This document shows positions 1-7,812 of a stretch of 64,000 nucleotides of DNA, in pieces (position 1 is the stretch's first letter; each line of letters opens with the position of its first letter). Origin of the DNA: Gammaproteobacteria bacterium (lineage in GTDB: Bacteria; Pseudomonadota; Gammaproteobacteria; JASBUN01); assembly GCA_030147845.1 (NCBI GenBank), contig JASBUN010000043.1, forward strand, positions 1 to 64,000, in the 5' to 3' direction. The position numbers were made by a program, and so were the translations under genes. Under the pieces are notes generated by a model. It saw only the letters and a list, made by a program, of their open reading frames with translations, ran no database searches and was not told where the DNA came from.

Positions 1-1
1 T

Positions 2-655
2 ATTTCGGTTGAGGTCGACAAGGATGGCCTGATTTTTAACCCTGAATCTATCCGGGCTGAACGGATTACTGAAGATGCAGATTATGAGGGGATTCGGGTA
101 CGGTTTACTGGCAGTCTGGATGGTGCACGCGTCTATATGCAAATCGATGTTGGATTTGGCGATATCGTGCATCCAGAGCCTGTTGAGTCGGAGCTACCGA
201 CCATACTGGGTTCACCGCCACCCAAGTTGCTGTGCTATAGCCGGGAGAGTGCCATTGCCGAGAAATTTGAGGCCATGCTGAAACTCGGTGAATTGAACAG
301 TCGAATGAAGGATTTTTACGACATCTGGCTATTGTCCCGGCAATTTGAATTTAAGGGTCAGGAACTGGCAGAAGCCATACGCCTGACACTTGAGCATCGA
401 GGAACAGAGTTGTCTGAGAAAGTCGTCGCTTTCAGTAGTGCGTTCATTGATGCCAGGCAAGGCCAGTGGACTGCATTTCACAAAAGATTGGCACAGGACT
501 CTGTTCCGGCTGAGTTTGGTGAGATCGTCGCTGGCATAGAGAGCTTCCTCAAACTCATTATCACTGCACTGGCTTCGGGTGCAGAGCCACCAGATCACTG
601 GCCTCCAACAGGCCCTTGGGCCTGGCAATATAATCTCTTAAAATTCCGGCAATAA
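2..655 (+). CDS. AbiEii/AbiGii-family nucleotidyltransferase toxin, 5' partial
   Basis: The frame is open from base 2 with no start codon, so the gene begins before the window; 217 residues and a TAA stop are visible. Segments such as AIAEKFEAM followed by MKDFYDIWLL match the C-terminal half of the AbiEii/AbiGii nucleotidyltransferase toxins of type IV abortive-infection systems. In that family the toxin blocks growth and is countered by an AbiEi regulator encoded just upstream, which would be outside this window. The catalytic N-terminal motif cannot be seen. The gene lies next to a duplicated tRNA-Gln end, which fits a mobile island. Family assignment is good; whether it is active is unknown. 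Confidence 0.8.
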   Translation: MSVEVDKDGLIFNPESIRAERITEDADYEGIRVRFTGSLDGARVYMQIDVGFGDIVHPEPVESELPTILGSPPPKLLCYSRESAIAEKFEAMLKLGELNSRMKDFYDIWLLSRQFEFKGQELAEAIRLTLEHRGTELSEKVVAFSSAFIDARQGQWTAFHKRLAQDSVPAEFGEIVAGIESFLKLIITALASGAEPPDHWPPTGPWAWQYNLLKFRQ

Positions 656-747
656 AAAAGCAGGGCAGATATTCTTCCTCGCTTTGAGGATGGGCCTATT
701 TGAATTTGAAGCTTATCGGCGCTGTAAAATAAGTGACGAAAGCCTTG

Positions 748-780
748 CGGCGGGCTTTCGGTATTGGCTGGGGGACCAGG
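748..780. repeat. att-like copy of the tRNA-Gln 3' end
   Basis: Bases 748-776 repeat bases 921-949 exactly (29 bp); after one C/T difference the match continues to 780. The repeated unit covers half of the tRNA terminator, the CCA end and the acceptor stem of tRNA-Gln. Such a direct repeat beside a tRNA is the usual scar of site-specific integration. The 656-937 interval otherwise holds no gene, only GC-rich palindromes such as CCATGGCCTCCGCCATGG. Confidence 0.6.
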
Positions 781-902
781 GTGACACGGCGCCAAAGGCG
801 CCTGCCCTGCGGGCCAGCTTCGCTGCGCTGCGCTGTTCGCCATGGCCTCCGCCATGGCGTCGAACCTTTTATTGAGCGGTTCGCATCCCAGTCCCACTGA
901 TC

Positions 903-931
903 ATAAAAAAGCCCGCCTGACGGCGGGCTTT
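903..931 (-). terminator. Terminator downstream of tRNA-Gln
   Basis: Read on the minus strand, a 7-bp GCCCGCC/GGCGGGC stem with a 4-base loop (918-921), extended by A-T pairs, is followed by a run of six T. It starts a few bases after the CCA end of tRNA-Gln and should end the rplM-rpsI-tRNA transcript or the tRNA transcript. Confidence 0.85.
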
Positions 932-953
932 CGGTATTGGCTGGGGGACTAGG
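921..953. repeat. Second copy of the 33-bp tRNA-Gln-end repeat
   Basis: This is the copy that is part of the intact tRNA-Gln and its terminator. It pairs with the copy at 748-780 as a direct repeat 173 bp apart with one mismatch in 33 bases. Confidence 0.6.
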
Positions 954-1011
954 ATTCGAACCTAGATTAGAGGAGTCAGAGTCCTCTGTCCTGCCGTTAG
1001 ACGATCCCCCA
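938..1011 (-). tRNA. tRNA-Gln (anticodon CUG)
   Basis: The minus strand folds into a full cloverleaf: acceptor stem TGGGGGA/TCCCCCA, D arm GTCT/GGAC, anticodon stem GAGGA/TCCTC with loop CTCTGAC (anticodon CTG), T arm CTAGG/CCTAG around TTCGAAT, discriminator G and an encoded CCA. It lies 16 bp downstream of rpsI on the same strand and is followed by a clean terminator. Confidence 0.95.
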
Positions 1012-1027
1012 ACGGCAGCAATCGCGA

Positions 1028-1423
1028 TTAACGTTTGGAGTACTGCGGCGCGCGGCGGGCTTTATGCAAGCCGACCTTCTTACGCTCAACTTCGCGCGCA
1101 TCGCGGGTAACGAATCCAGCTTTCCGTAGCGACGGCCGTAGTGCCTCGTCGTACACCATCAGCGCACGCGTAATGCCGTGACGTATAGCGCCGGCTTGAC
1201 CACTGATACCACCGCCGGTGACCGTGATGGCGATGTCGAATGTACCGCCGGCCTGCGCCAGTTCCAACGGCTGGCGCACGATCATGCGTGCCGTCTCGCG
1301 GCCGAAATAGATATCCAACGGGCGGTTGTTAATGGTGATATCACCCTTGCCGGGCCGCAAAAATACGCGTGCGGACGAGCTTTTGCGGCGGCCGGTAGCG
1401 TAGTACTGTTCAGTTTGTGCCAT
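1028..1423 (-). CDS. rpsI: 30S ribosomal protein S9
   Basis: A 131-residue protein with the S9 N-terminus ([15 protein letters not shown]) and the basic C-terminal tail ending PQYSKR that reaches the P-site tRNA in the small subunit. Length and ends match bacterial S9. It is the second gene after rplM, 35 bp downstream on the same strand, the standard rplM-rpsI order. tRNA-Gln follows closely, so co-transcription is possible. Confidence 0.98.
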   Translation of the reverse strand: MAQTEQYYATGRRKSSSARVFLRPGKGDITINNRPLDIYFGRETARMIVRQPLELAQAGGTFDIAITVTGGGISGQAGAIRHGITRALMVYDEALRPSLRKAGFVTRDAREVERKKVGLHKARRAPQYSKR

Positions 1424-1458
1424 CGTTCGGTATCCGTGAATCTGGGATGGGAGCGGGG

Positions 1459-1887
1459 TTACAGTTCAAGTGCGATCGGTTGCTGGGCCGAATGCTTGTG
1501 ATCGGCGCCGGCGAAAACCTTGAGTTTGCGGAACATGGCGCGACCCAGCGGATTTTTCGGCAGCATGCCTTTGACCGCGATCTCGAGCGCGTGGGTGGGC
1601 GCCTTCTGCATTAGCTTGTCCAGGCTAATCGACTTCATGTGGCCGATGTAACCAGTGTGATGGTAATACATCTTATTCTGGAGCTTGGTGCCGGTTACGC
1701 GAATCTTCTCGGCGTTGATGACAACGATATAATCGCCGGTATCGACGTGCGGCGTGTACTCGGGCTTGTGCTTGCCGCGCAGACGACGAGCCAGTTCGCT
1801 GGCCAGGCGGCCCAGCGTCTTGCCATCGGCATCCACCAGGTACCAATCCCGCGTTACTTCGGCCGGTTTTGCGCTGAAGGTCTTCAT
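1459..1887 (-). CDS. rplM: 50S ribosomal protein L13
   Basis: L13 of the large ribosomal subunit, 142 residues when started at the ATG giving [15 protein letters not shown], the usual bacterial length. An upstream in-frame start would add eight residues not found in the family. A GGAG sequence lies about ten bases before the chosen ATG. The protein carries the typical GKTLGRLAS and H-TGDY segments. It is first in the rplM-rpsI operon, with a promoter at 1949-1977. Confidence 0.98.
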   Translation of the reverse strand: MKTFSAKPAEVTRDWYLVDADGKTLGRLASELARRLRGKHKPEYTPHVDTGDYIVVINAEKIRVTGTKLQNKMYYHHTGYIGHMKSISLDKLMQKAPTHALEIAVKGMLPKNPLGRAMFRKLKVFAGADHKHSAQQPIALEL

Positions 1888-1948
1888 CGACGATCGTGCT
1901 CCAGTAAACAATTAAAAGAGAGATTTCCCTACACAGGAAAGACCGGGA

Positions 1949-1977
1949 ATACTACAGAAGACCGGCCCAACTTACAA
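1949..1977 (-). promoter_or_regulatory. Likely rplM promoter
   Basis: On the minus strand TTGTAA (1972-1977) and TAGTAT (1949-1954) are separated by 17 bp. Transcription would start near 1942, giving a leader of about 55 bases to the rplM ATG. It lies after the terminator-like hairpin at 2015-2049, so it could drive rplM-rpsI without interference. Confidence 0.5.
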
Positions 1978-2014
1978 GACGCGACTTACGCCCTCGCCGG
2001 ACACGGCGACAGGC

Positions 2015-2049
2015 AAAAAAAAAGGCGCGGTAAGTAGGGACCGCGCCTT
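2015..2049 (-). terminator. Intrinsic terminator upstream of rplM
   Basis: A perfect 10-bp stem (AAGGCGCGGT/ACCGCGCCTT) with an 8-base loop is followed on the minus strand by nine T. It could end the ferredoxin transcript, or act as a leader attenuator if the promoter candidate at 2121-2149 is used. Confidence 0.85.
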
Positions 2050-2120
2050 AAACCACCAAAGGAGGATGGAGGAGTCAAACTAATCGAACAGAATGCATGC
2101 TGATCAATCAGTATGTAAGC

Positions 2121-2149
2121 ATTCTCTAATATAATAACCACCATGTCAA
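2121..2149 (-). promoter_or_regulatory. Candidate second promoter upstream of rplM
   Basis: Minus-strand TTGACA (2144-2149) is followed after 17 bp by GAGAAT (2121-2126) in an AT-rich stretch. If used, its transcript runs into the terminator hairpin at 2015-2049 before reaching rplM. The match is good, but AT-rich DNA often gives false hits. Confidence 0.35.
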
Positions 2150-2515
2150 CACCCAAACTGAATTATCGCGCTGCTCAGCACAGTATGTAATTATATTAAT
2201 AACCTATTGTTTATACTAATTAATTTATTATTTTAGTTATTTTCTGATAATTTGCGGACGCAGCCTGTGCGTTACCTCACATATACGGATTCTGCCGCCG
2301 GCACCGGACGGCGACCGCGGCAGCGGTGCGGCACGGGTTGGCTCCGGCCAGCGCCCGGTGCAGACGGGATTCGGCAATCATAAAGGGGGAAAATGAATTT
2401 GCGGCGCCTTGCTCGCTCGTTGGCGGACAATATGCGTGGCGATTTAGCCACTAGGCTCGGACCTTTCGACCACAGGGCGCGTCCGCGGTCGGACCGTCTT
2501 ACGTACGACAGCCGC
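2150..2515. other. Intergenic region without a gene
   Basis: About 365 bp between the rplM leader and the ferredoxin stop. The first 100 bp are markedly AT-rich; the rest is GC-rich. The open frames here on both strands run across or antisense to the ferredoxin gene and show no family-like sequence. Confidence 0.6.
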
Positions 2516-2824
2516 CTAAATACGCAAACGCTCCACGATTCGACCCTTCTGCAGATGTTCGGCGATAATCTCGTCCAAGTCTTCCTTATCCACGTAGGTA
2601 TACCAAACCTCTTCGGGGTATACCACCACCACCGGCCCTTGCGCACAACGGTCCAGACAACCGGCGGTATTGATGCGCACACCGCCGGGGCCGGCCAAGC
2701 CTAATTCCTTCACACGCTGCTTGGCGTAGCCACGCATACCCACAGCATCGTACTGCTGGCAGCAAGCCGTGCCGTCCTCGCGTAAATTGGTACAGAAGAA
2801 GACATGGTACTTGTAGTAAGACAT
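2516..2824 (-). CDS. (2Fe-2S) ferredoxin, thioredoxin-like fold
   Basis: A 102-residue soluble protein of the thioredoxin-like 2Fe-2S ferredoxin group (NuoE-related fold). It starts MSYYKYHVFFCTN; an upstream start would add ten unrelated residues. The likely cluster ligands are Cys11, one of the Cys-Cys pair near residue 21, and the two cysteines of the AGCLDRC segment. It is monocistronic, with a terminator about 470 bp downstream, so its partner enzyme cannot be inferred from context. The family is often annotated only as ferredoxin. Confidence 0.85.
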   Translation of the reverse strand: MSYYKYHVFFCTNLREDGTACCQQYDAVGMRGYAKQRVKELGLAGPGGVRINTAGCLDRCAQGPVVVVYPEEVWYTYVDKEDLDEIIAEHLQKGRIVERLRI

Positions 2825-3002
2825 GCGTTCGAAATCCCAGCGTCGATCAATCAAGAGTACACAGCGGGCGCGACGATCCGGCCGCCTATCGGTGCCGGCA
2901 GTATAGCGCGAAAATAACGCCGCTATTCCCTGCCCGCGCTAGGCCCTTCAGCTACATCCGGCAACCGTACCCTGGGCGGCCGCATGCGATATACTCTTAG
3001 AC

Positions 3003-3647
3003 ATGGCTGAACGACATTATAATGACATCGACCGCCTGCTTATCGGCCTGGATCAGGCGTTACGTACCGTGTTCGGCAAACCGGACGTGACCGAACGCCG
3101 CGATCCGGCCGCAGGCGCGGACGAGCCCGAACTGACGCCTGAACAGGCACGCCGCAGCAGCGCCTTGATGCGCGTCGACCACGCCGGTGAAGTGTGTGCA
3201 CAAGCACTCTACCAAGGCCAAGCGTTGACCGCCAAATTGCCGAACGTGCGCGCGAGCATGGAACGCGCCGCCGCCGAAGAGAATGACCACCTGCACTGGT
3301 GTGCTAACCGCCTGAATGATCTCGGTAGCCATACCAGCTACCTCAATCCGGTGTGGTATCTGGGATCATTTACCATCGGCGCGCTGGCCGGAGTCGCCGG
3401 CGACAAATGGAGTCTCGGTTTCGTCGCCGAAACCGAGCGCCAAGTGGTTCGGCATTTAGAGCAACATTTAACCCGTCTACCGGCCGAGGATGTCAAAAGT
3501 CGCGCCGTACTTGAACAAATGCGTGATGACGAGTATCACCACGCCACCACGGCGGTGGAAGCCGGCGGCGCTCCGCTGCCGGCGCCGGTACGCACACTGA
3601 TGTCCATGACGTCGAAGGTCATGACCAGCGTCGCCTATTGGATTTGA
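3003..3647 (+). CDS. coq7: Coq7-type demethoxyubiquinone hydroxylase
   Basis: The 214-residue protein belongs to the di-iron carboxylate Coq7/CAT5 family, which hydroxylates 2-polyprenyl-3-methyl-6-methoxy-1,4-benzoquinone late in ubiquinone synthesis at the membrane. Both iron-binding half-sites are visible: Glu63 in VDHAGEV with the E-x-x-H at 93-96, and the glutamate near 143-145 with the second E-x-x-H at 177-180. Length is normal for the bacterial enzyme. It is divergent from the ferredoxin and convergent with speD, near which it also lies in pseudomonads. Confidence 0.95.
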   Translation: MAERHYNDIDRLLIGLDQALRTVFGKPDVTERRDPAAGADEPELTPEQARRSSALMRVDHAGEVCAQALYQGQALTAKLPNVRASMERAAAEENDHLHWCANRLNDLGSHTSYLNPVWYLGSFTIGALAGVAGDKWSLGFVAETERQVVRHLEQHLTRLPAEDVKSRAVLEQMRDDEYHHATTAVEAGGAPLPAPVRTLMSMTSKVMTSVAYWI

Positions 3648-3686
3648 ACTGGCGTCCGCCACACGGCTGAAGCCACGCCGGGCCCA

Positions 3687-3829
3687 TGCACGGCTAAAGC
3701 CGTGCCTACAACATCAGTGGTGTGCAACATTGTACCCGGGTGATTGTGGCGGGGGTTTTGTAGGCACGGATTCATCCGTGCAGAGCGAAGCCACGCCGGG
3801 CCAATGCACGGCCAAAGCCGTGCCTACAA
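3687..3829. repeat. Cluster of three REP-like palindromes with CTACAA tail
   Basis: Three 25-bp units lie at 3687-3711 (+), 3758-3782 (-) and 3805-3829 (+). Each is a GCACGG...CCGTGC hairpin followed by CTACAA. The two plus-oriented units are also preceded by the shared segment GCCACGCCGGGCC. The alternating orientation resembles BIME-type arrays. Related units occur at 11325-11411 and 46995-47080. Confidence 0.75.
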
Positions 3830-3889
3830 AATCGGACGGTGCATTCGACAGCGGCAGTTGTATGTGAATATCACAGCCCGCCTTGGCCG

Positions 3890-4705
3890 CTACGTCTTCA
3901 TTCCACGGGTCAGATTGCGTCCATAGAAAATCTCGGCCATTTCGCGCTTCAAACGTTCGCGCACCTGTTTCTGCTCTACCTGAGTCATGTCATCCTGACC
4001 GGTACCGAACAGATAATTGTCCAGATCGAATTCCTTCAACATCATCTTGGTATGGAAAATATTCTCTTGGTAGACGTTGACGTCGATCATTTGATAACGC
4101 TCACGCGTATCTCGCGATAAATAATTCTGGATCGAATTGATTTTGTGGTCGATGAAATATTTTTTTCCACGCACATCGCGGGTAAAGCCGCGCACCCGGT
4201 AGTCCATAATGACAATGTCGGACTCAAAGCTGTGGATCAAATAGTTCAATGCCTTTAGTGGCGAGATGCGGCCGCAAGTGGATACATCGATATCGGCGCG
4301 AAACGTACTAATGCCGCTATCCGGATGGCTCTCCGGATAGGTATGCACGGTAATATGACTTTTGTCCAAATGCGCCACCACGGCATCGGGCAATGGACCG
4401 GGGGATTCGGTGTTGGATAGCTCTTCGGCGACGATGGCCTCCTCCGAGATCAACATAGTCACGCTGGCGCCCTGCGGATCGTAATCTTGATGCGCTATAT
4501 TCAGGATATTGGCGCCGATAATATTGGAAACATCGGTGAGAATATTGGTCAATCGCTCGGCGTTATACTCTTCATCAATGTATTCGATGTACTCGCGACG
4601 ATGCCGTGGCTTCTTGGCAAAGCAAATATCATAGATATTGAAGCTGAGCGACTTGGTCAGGTTGTTGAACCCGTGAAGCTTCAGCCGCTTGAACTGTTTA
4701 ACCAC
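3890..4705 (-). CDS. speD: S-adenosylmethionine decarboxylase proenzyme
   Basis: Decarboxylates S-adenosylmethionine to supply aminopropyl groups for spermidine synthesis. The protein follows the long gammaproteobacterial SpeD type: [14 protein letters not shown] at the start, VVAHLDKSH in the middle, IFYGRN near the end. Self-cleavage is expected between Lys115 and Ser116 of the KSH site, turning the serine into the pyruvoyl cofactor. I chose the GTG start at 4705 because GGAGG lies seven bases before it; this gives 271 residues, close to the 264 of E. coli. An earlier GTG at 4741 would add 12 residues without a ribosome site. Confidence 0.95.
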   Translation of the reverse strand: MVKQFKRLKLHGFNNLTKSLSFNIYDICFAKKPRHRREYIEYIDEEYNAERLTNILTDVSNIIGANILNIAHQDYDPQGASVTMLISEEAIVAEELSNTESPGPLPDAVVAHLDKSHITVHTYPESHPDSGISTFRADIDVSTCGRISPLKALNYLIHSFESDIVIMDYRVRGFTRDVRGKKYFIDHKINSIQNYLSRDTRERYQMIDVNVYQENIFHTKMMLKEFDLDNYLFGTGQDDMTQVEQKQVRERLKREMAEIFYGRNLTRGMKT

Positions 4706-4855
4706 TGGCGCCCCTCCAATTACCTGTGAGTATGCTGGCACGCCGACGTGCCGATGGACATTCCCTTGCAGCCGCGGAAATAGAGCTATGGCCGGCGTAC
4801 GGCGTCGCCCTAGCCGCCGACATTAACAAACTCCGGCATATCGACTCGCCTCAAC

Positions 4856-5263
4856 CTACTGGTCCGCGCCGGCCGAGAGCGGCGGGTGGTAGATCACCTG
4901 CACGACCGTGCCCTCGGGGTCCTGACAATAAAAACTACGCGCGCCGTCCCGGTGCGTACGCGGCCCGGCTTTTATGCACACCCCTTGTTCGACCAGGAAA
5001 CCATGCCACGCATCGACATCGTCAAGGCGCTCGACGATGAAACCAATGTGGTCAAGGCGCTGCTGCACAGCAGGGGCGAAGCCATCTGCAGCGCGATGTA
5101 GCGCGAGATTGTCGCGCCCGGAGGTCAAATAAACGTTGTCCCGATCCGGCCGCCACTCAACCCGCATACCCATAAGGTCAACATAAAATTGTTCGCACCG
5201 CTCGAGATCGCGCACATTCAGTGCGACGTGATGTATACCCGCAGTGGACTTAGGTCTGTTCAT
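4856..5263 (-). CDS. VOC (glyoxalase/dioxygenase) family protein
   Basis: A 135-residue single vicinal-oxygen-chelate unit, with the typical IHHVALNVRDL opening, a central HIGFIV strand and a C-terminal DPEGTVVQVIYH that carries the usual metal-binding glutamate region. Members coordinate a divalent metal with His/Glu side chains and act as isomerases, dioxygenases or resistance proteins; the substrate cannot be read from the sequence. It follows the DUF885 gene by 82 bp on the same strand. Confidence 0.85.
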   Translation of the reverse strand: MNRPKSTAGIHHVALNVRDLERCEQFYVDLMGMRVEWRPDRDNVYLTSGRDNLALHRAADGFAPAVQQRLDHIGFIVERLDDVDAWHGFLVEQGVCIKAGPRTHRDGARSFYCQDPEGTVVQVIYHPPLSAGADQ

Positions 5264-5345
5264 CGTTCATCCCGCGCATCTGCGCCAGCGCATTGCCGAT
5301 CTCTCCGGGCTGGCGCGAAATCCACCAAAGATCTATTACAACGGC

Positions 5346-7007
5346 CTAGTCGACAGCAAAAACCGCATTTTTGGTCTGCTGCCACAGTTCCGTACCGAAG
5401 CCGCGGTCGAGCACCAATGGCAGCGCCGCCGAACCGTTGGCCAATAATCGATCGTGAAAATCTTTCAGCGACATATCCGCGTTCTGTCGCTGCAGACGCG
5501 CGCGCGCATCGGTGATAAGCGCCCACCCGGTCGCGTAGCCCATCGGCACTCCGGGCGCGCGAGTATACCAAATCAAATCCGCCATGGCCTGCTCCCGTGG
5601 AAACCCCAGCGCCTCCTGCATACGCGTGGCCGCTGCGTCCACAGACAGATTGCCGGTCTGCAGTTCGACATCCAGTTGCACCCGCAGCGCGCGCCAAAGC
5701 CGATCACGCAGCAGAATGAACTCTTGCTCCGGGCGACGCAAAAATCCCTGTTCGTGCATAAGCTGCTCACAATACAAAGCCCAACCTTCATATAGCGTCG
5801 CGGACGGGTTCAGCAGGCGCGGCAGCGACCGACTCGCCGGCCGGGAATGTGCAGTGACAAACTGCAGATGGTGTCCCGGCCACGCCTCGTGCGCGCAAGT
5901 ATGCATGAGCGCGGCATGGTTGTGCTCAGCCAATAATCGGTCGTCGTCGGCCGGCGTCACATAATAGTAGCCGCCCTGCTCGGGATCGTTGGGCGCCGGC
6001 TGTAGATAGGCGGCGAAAGGAATCTGATGGCGAAGAAAATTCGGTGTCTCGATGACCTCCAAGCGCTCCGTCTCGGGCAGGGTAACCAGATCGTGCCGGC
6101 GCACGAAGTCGTGCGCGGCCCGCATCTGTTCGCGATACGCCGGCAACAGATCGGCGGCGCTGGGGTGATCGGCGCAGATACTGGCCGTGAGTGCAGCGAC
6201 ATCGGCATCACCGCGCAAGCGGCGCGTTACGGCGCGCAGTTGTTCGGCGGTCGACGCGAACAGGCGTTGACCAAATGAGTGCAATTCCGGTGCGCTCACG
6301 TCCAGGAAATGCCGTTGGCGTAGGATGCGTTCGAAATGCCGCACGCCGCAGGCAAAGTCGCCGGCCGCGTTGGGCGCGATCTCGGACTCCAGCAGCGTGG
6401 CGAATTCGTCTAAGCTGCGGGCCGCCGCGTCCAACGCCTGCGTAATCCGCGCACGGCTCGGGAACGCCCGCACCACTTTGGGGTGGGCCGCTAAGGAGCG
6501 AAGATAGTCGGCGCCCTGGGCGGCTTCGTTAATGGCGGTTTCCGCCCACAACGGAGGAATTAGCTCCGGCGCCGTGGATAGATGGGCGCGGGCGCTACGC
6601 AAATGTGCCGGGATTTGTTCGAGCCGGGCCCGCAGGGCGCTTGCGAAGTCGACGACCGGTCGTACCGTGAGTTGGTATATCGCCTGCACCGGCAGAAATC
6701 TGCCCGGATCACGCCAGCGCCAGTCCCATTCGACCAATTCATGATGCTCGATCAACGCCGCGCCATACAGTATGTCAAAATCCATTTGACGATCGGCATC
6801 GAGATCAGCGCGCGGCAGCTCATCCAACGCCGACAGAATCATCTCGTTGAGGTTGACCAGTGCTCCGATATCATCGTCGCCATGGGGCGCCAAGCGGTCG
6901 GCATAACCCTCCACGCCGACATCGACCGCCGCCTCGGGATGGTAGTGGAACCAGGCCCCATAATAATCACCAACCAAGCGGTCGAATTCCGCGCACAAAT
7001 CCTTCAT
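5346..7007 (-). CDS. DUF885 family protein, putative zinc metallopeptidase
   Basis: A 553-residue protein of the DUF885 family, mostly helical by composition, with no signal peptide at the N-terminus. The family hallmark HEAWPGHH starts at residue 373 and should bind zinc in a thermolysin-like manner; a further glutamate is likely in YEGWALYCEQ downstream. Some relatives act as carboxypeptidases, so a peptidase role is plausible but the substrate is unknown. It lies in a minus-strand run osmC, DUF885, VOC, speD, spaced 80-150 bp. Confidence 0.85.
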   Translation of the reverse strand: MKDLCAEFDRLVGDYYGAWFHYHPEAAVDVGVEGYADRLAPHGDDDIGALVNLNEMILSALDELPRADLDADRQMDFDILYGAALIEHHELVEWDWRWRDPGRFLPVQAIYQLTVRPVVDFASALRARLEQIPAHLRSARAHLSTAPELIPPLWAETAINEAAQGADYLRSLAAHPKVVRAFPSRARITQALDAAARSLDEFATLLESEIAPNAAGDFACGVRHFERILRQRHFLDVSAPELHSFGQRLFASTAEQLRAVTRRLRGDADVAALTASICADHPSAADLLPAYREQMRAAHDFVRRHDLVTLPETERLEVIETPNFLRHQIPFAAYLQPAPNDPEQGGYYYVTPADDDRLLAEHNHAALMHTCAHEAWPGHHLQFVTAHSRPASRSLPRLLNPSATLYEGWALYCEQLMHEQGFLRRPEQEFILLRDRLWRALRVQLDVELQTGNLSVDAAATRMQEALGFPREQAMADLIWYTRAPGVPMGYATGWALITDARARLQRQNADMSLKDFHDRLLANGSAALPLVLDRGFGTELWQQTKNAVFAVD

Positions 7008-7127
7008 CGAGACCCCATCGACGCTGTAGGTAGCTGCGGACCGACGGCCGCGCAGTGTTCAGTCCGGCCGGCGGACTGGTGAAACTCCCGGGAACGGGCG
7101 CGCAAAGCGGCTCCCATGATGCCGCGT

Positions 7128-7547
7128 TCAGTCGGCTTCGACGATCTCGTAATCGTGCGTGATGCGTGCAATTTTACCCAGCATGATAGACGCCGAACAG
7201 TACTTTTCCGCCGACAGCTGTACAGCTCGCTTCACGTGCGCTTCCGACAGTCCGCGCCCTTTAACAACGAAATGGGCGTGAATGCGAGTAAAGACCTTCG
7301 GCGGTTCCGAGGCGCGCTCCGCGTCCAGCTCAACGCTGCAGTCAAGCAAAGGCTGGCGCGCCTTTTTGAGTATATGCACGACATCAAAAGCGGTGCAGCC
7401 ACCCATGCCCAGCAACAGCATCTCCATCGGTCGCACACCAAGATTACGGCCACCGTCTTCCACTGGCCCGTCCATCACCACGGCGTGGCCGCTGCCCGAT
7501 TCCGCGACAAAAGTGGCCTGTTCGACCCATTTAACCCGTGCTTTCAT
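7128..7547 (-). CDS. OsmC family peroxiredoxin-like protein
   Basis: A 139-residue OsmC/Ohr-fold protein. The two redox cysteines of the family are present, in GMGGCTAFDV and EKYCSAS, so thiol-dependent reduction of organic peroxides is expected. It resembles the YhfA-type branch commonly found next to crp/vfr in gammaproteobacteria, which agrees with crp being nearby here. It is divergent from the large TPR protein gene; the 265 bp between them should hold promoters for both. Confidence 0.9.
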   Translation of the reverse strand: MKARVKWVEQATFVAESGSGHAVVMDGPVEDGGRNLGVRPMEMLLLGMGGCTAFDVVHILKKARQPLLDCSVELDAERASEPPKVFTRIHAHFVVKGRGLSEAHVKRAVQLSAEKYCSASIMLGKIARITHDYEIVEAD

Positions 7548-7812
7548 ACGCCTGTCTCCGGCTTACCTGCGCGAAGGGTAGCACAGCGCCGGTTTCGGGC
7601 GCACGCAGCGCAGCTTACACGTAGAAAATGAACGTTCTGAGTCGCGTTGCCGCGCCGTCAACACGAGGTGAGCGGATTCACCGGTACGTCCCTAGTTCGG
7701 AATGCGCCGATCCCCTATACTGCAGCGCATCGGCAGGCTGTGCGGCGGCTGCGTAGCCGCCCCATGCGGTACAATTTGCCCATACCCCCAAACCGATCCA
7801 GGACTATTACTG

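Noticed and set aside
781-900. A second degenerate tRNA between the two repeat copies
   Set aside because: Short pieces look tRNA-like (GGTTCGCATCCCAGTCCCA), but no cloverleaf can be folded.
2272-2704. Open frames on both strands beside and across the ferredoxin gene
   Set aside because: They overlap or lie antisense to the ferredoxin; no homology, start signals or sensible composition.
3687-3829. Possible CRISPR array from regularly repeated 25-bp units
   Set aside because: Units are themselves palindromic, alternate in orientation, have unequal gaps and no cas genes nearby; they are REP-like.
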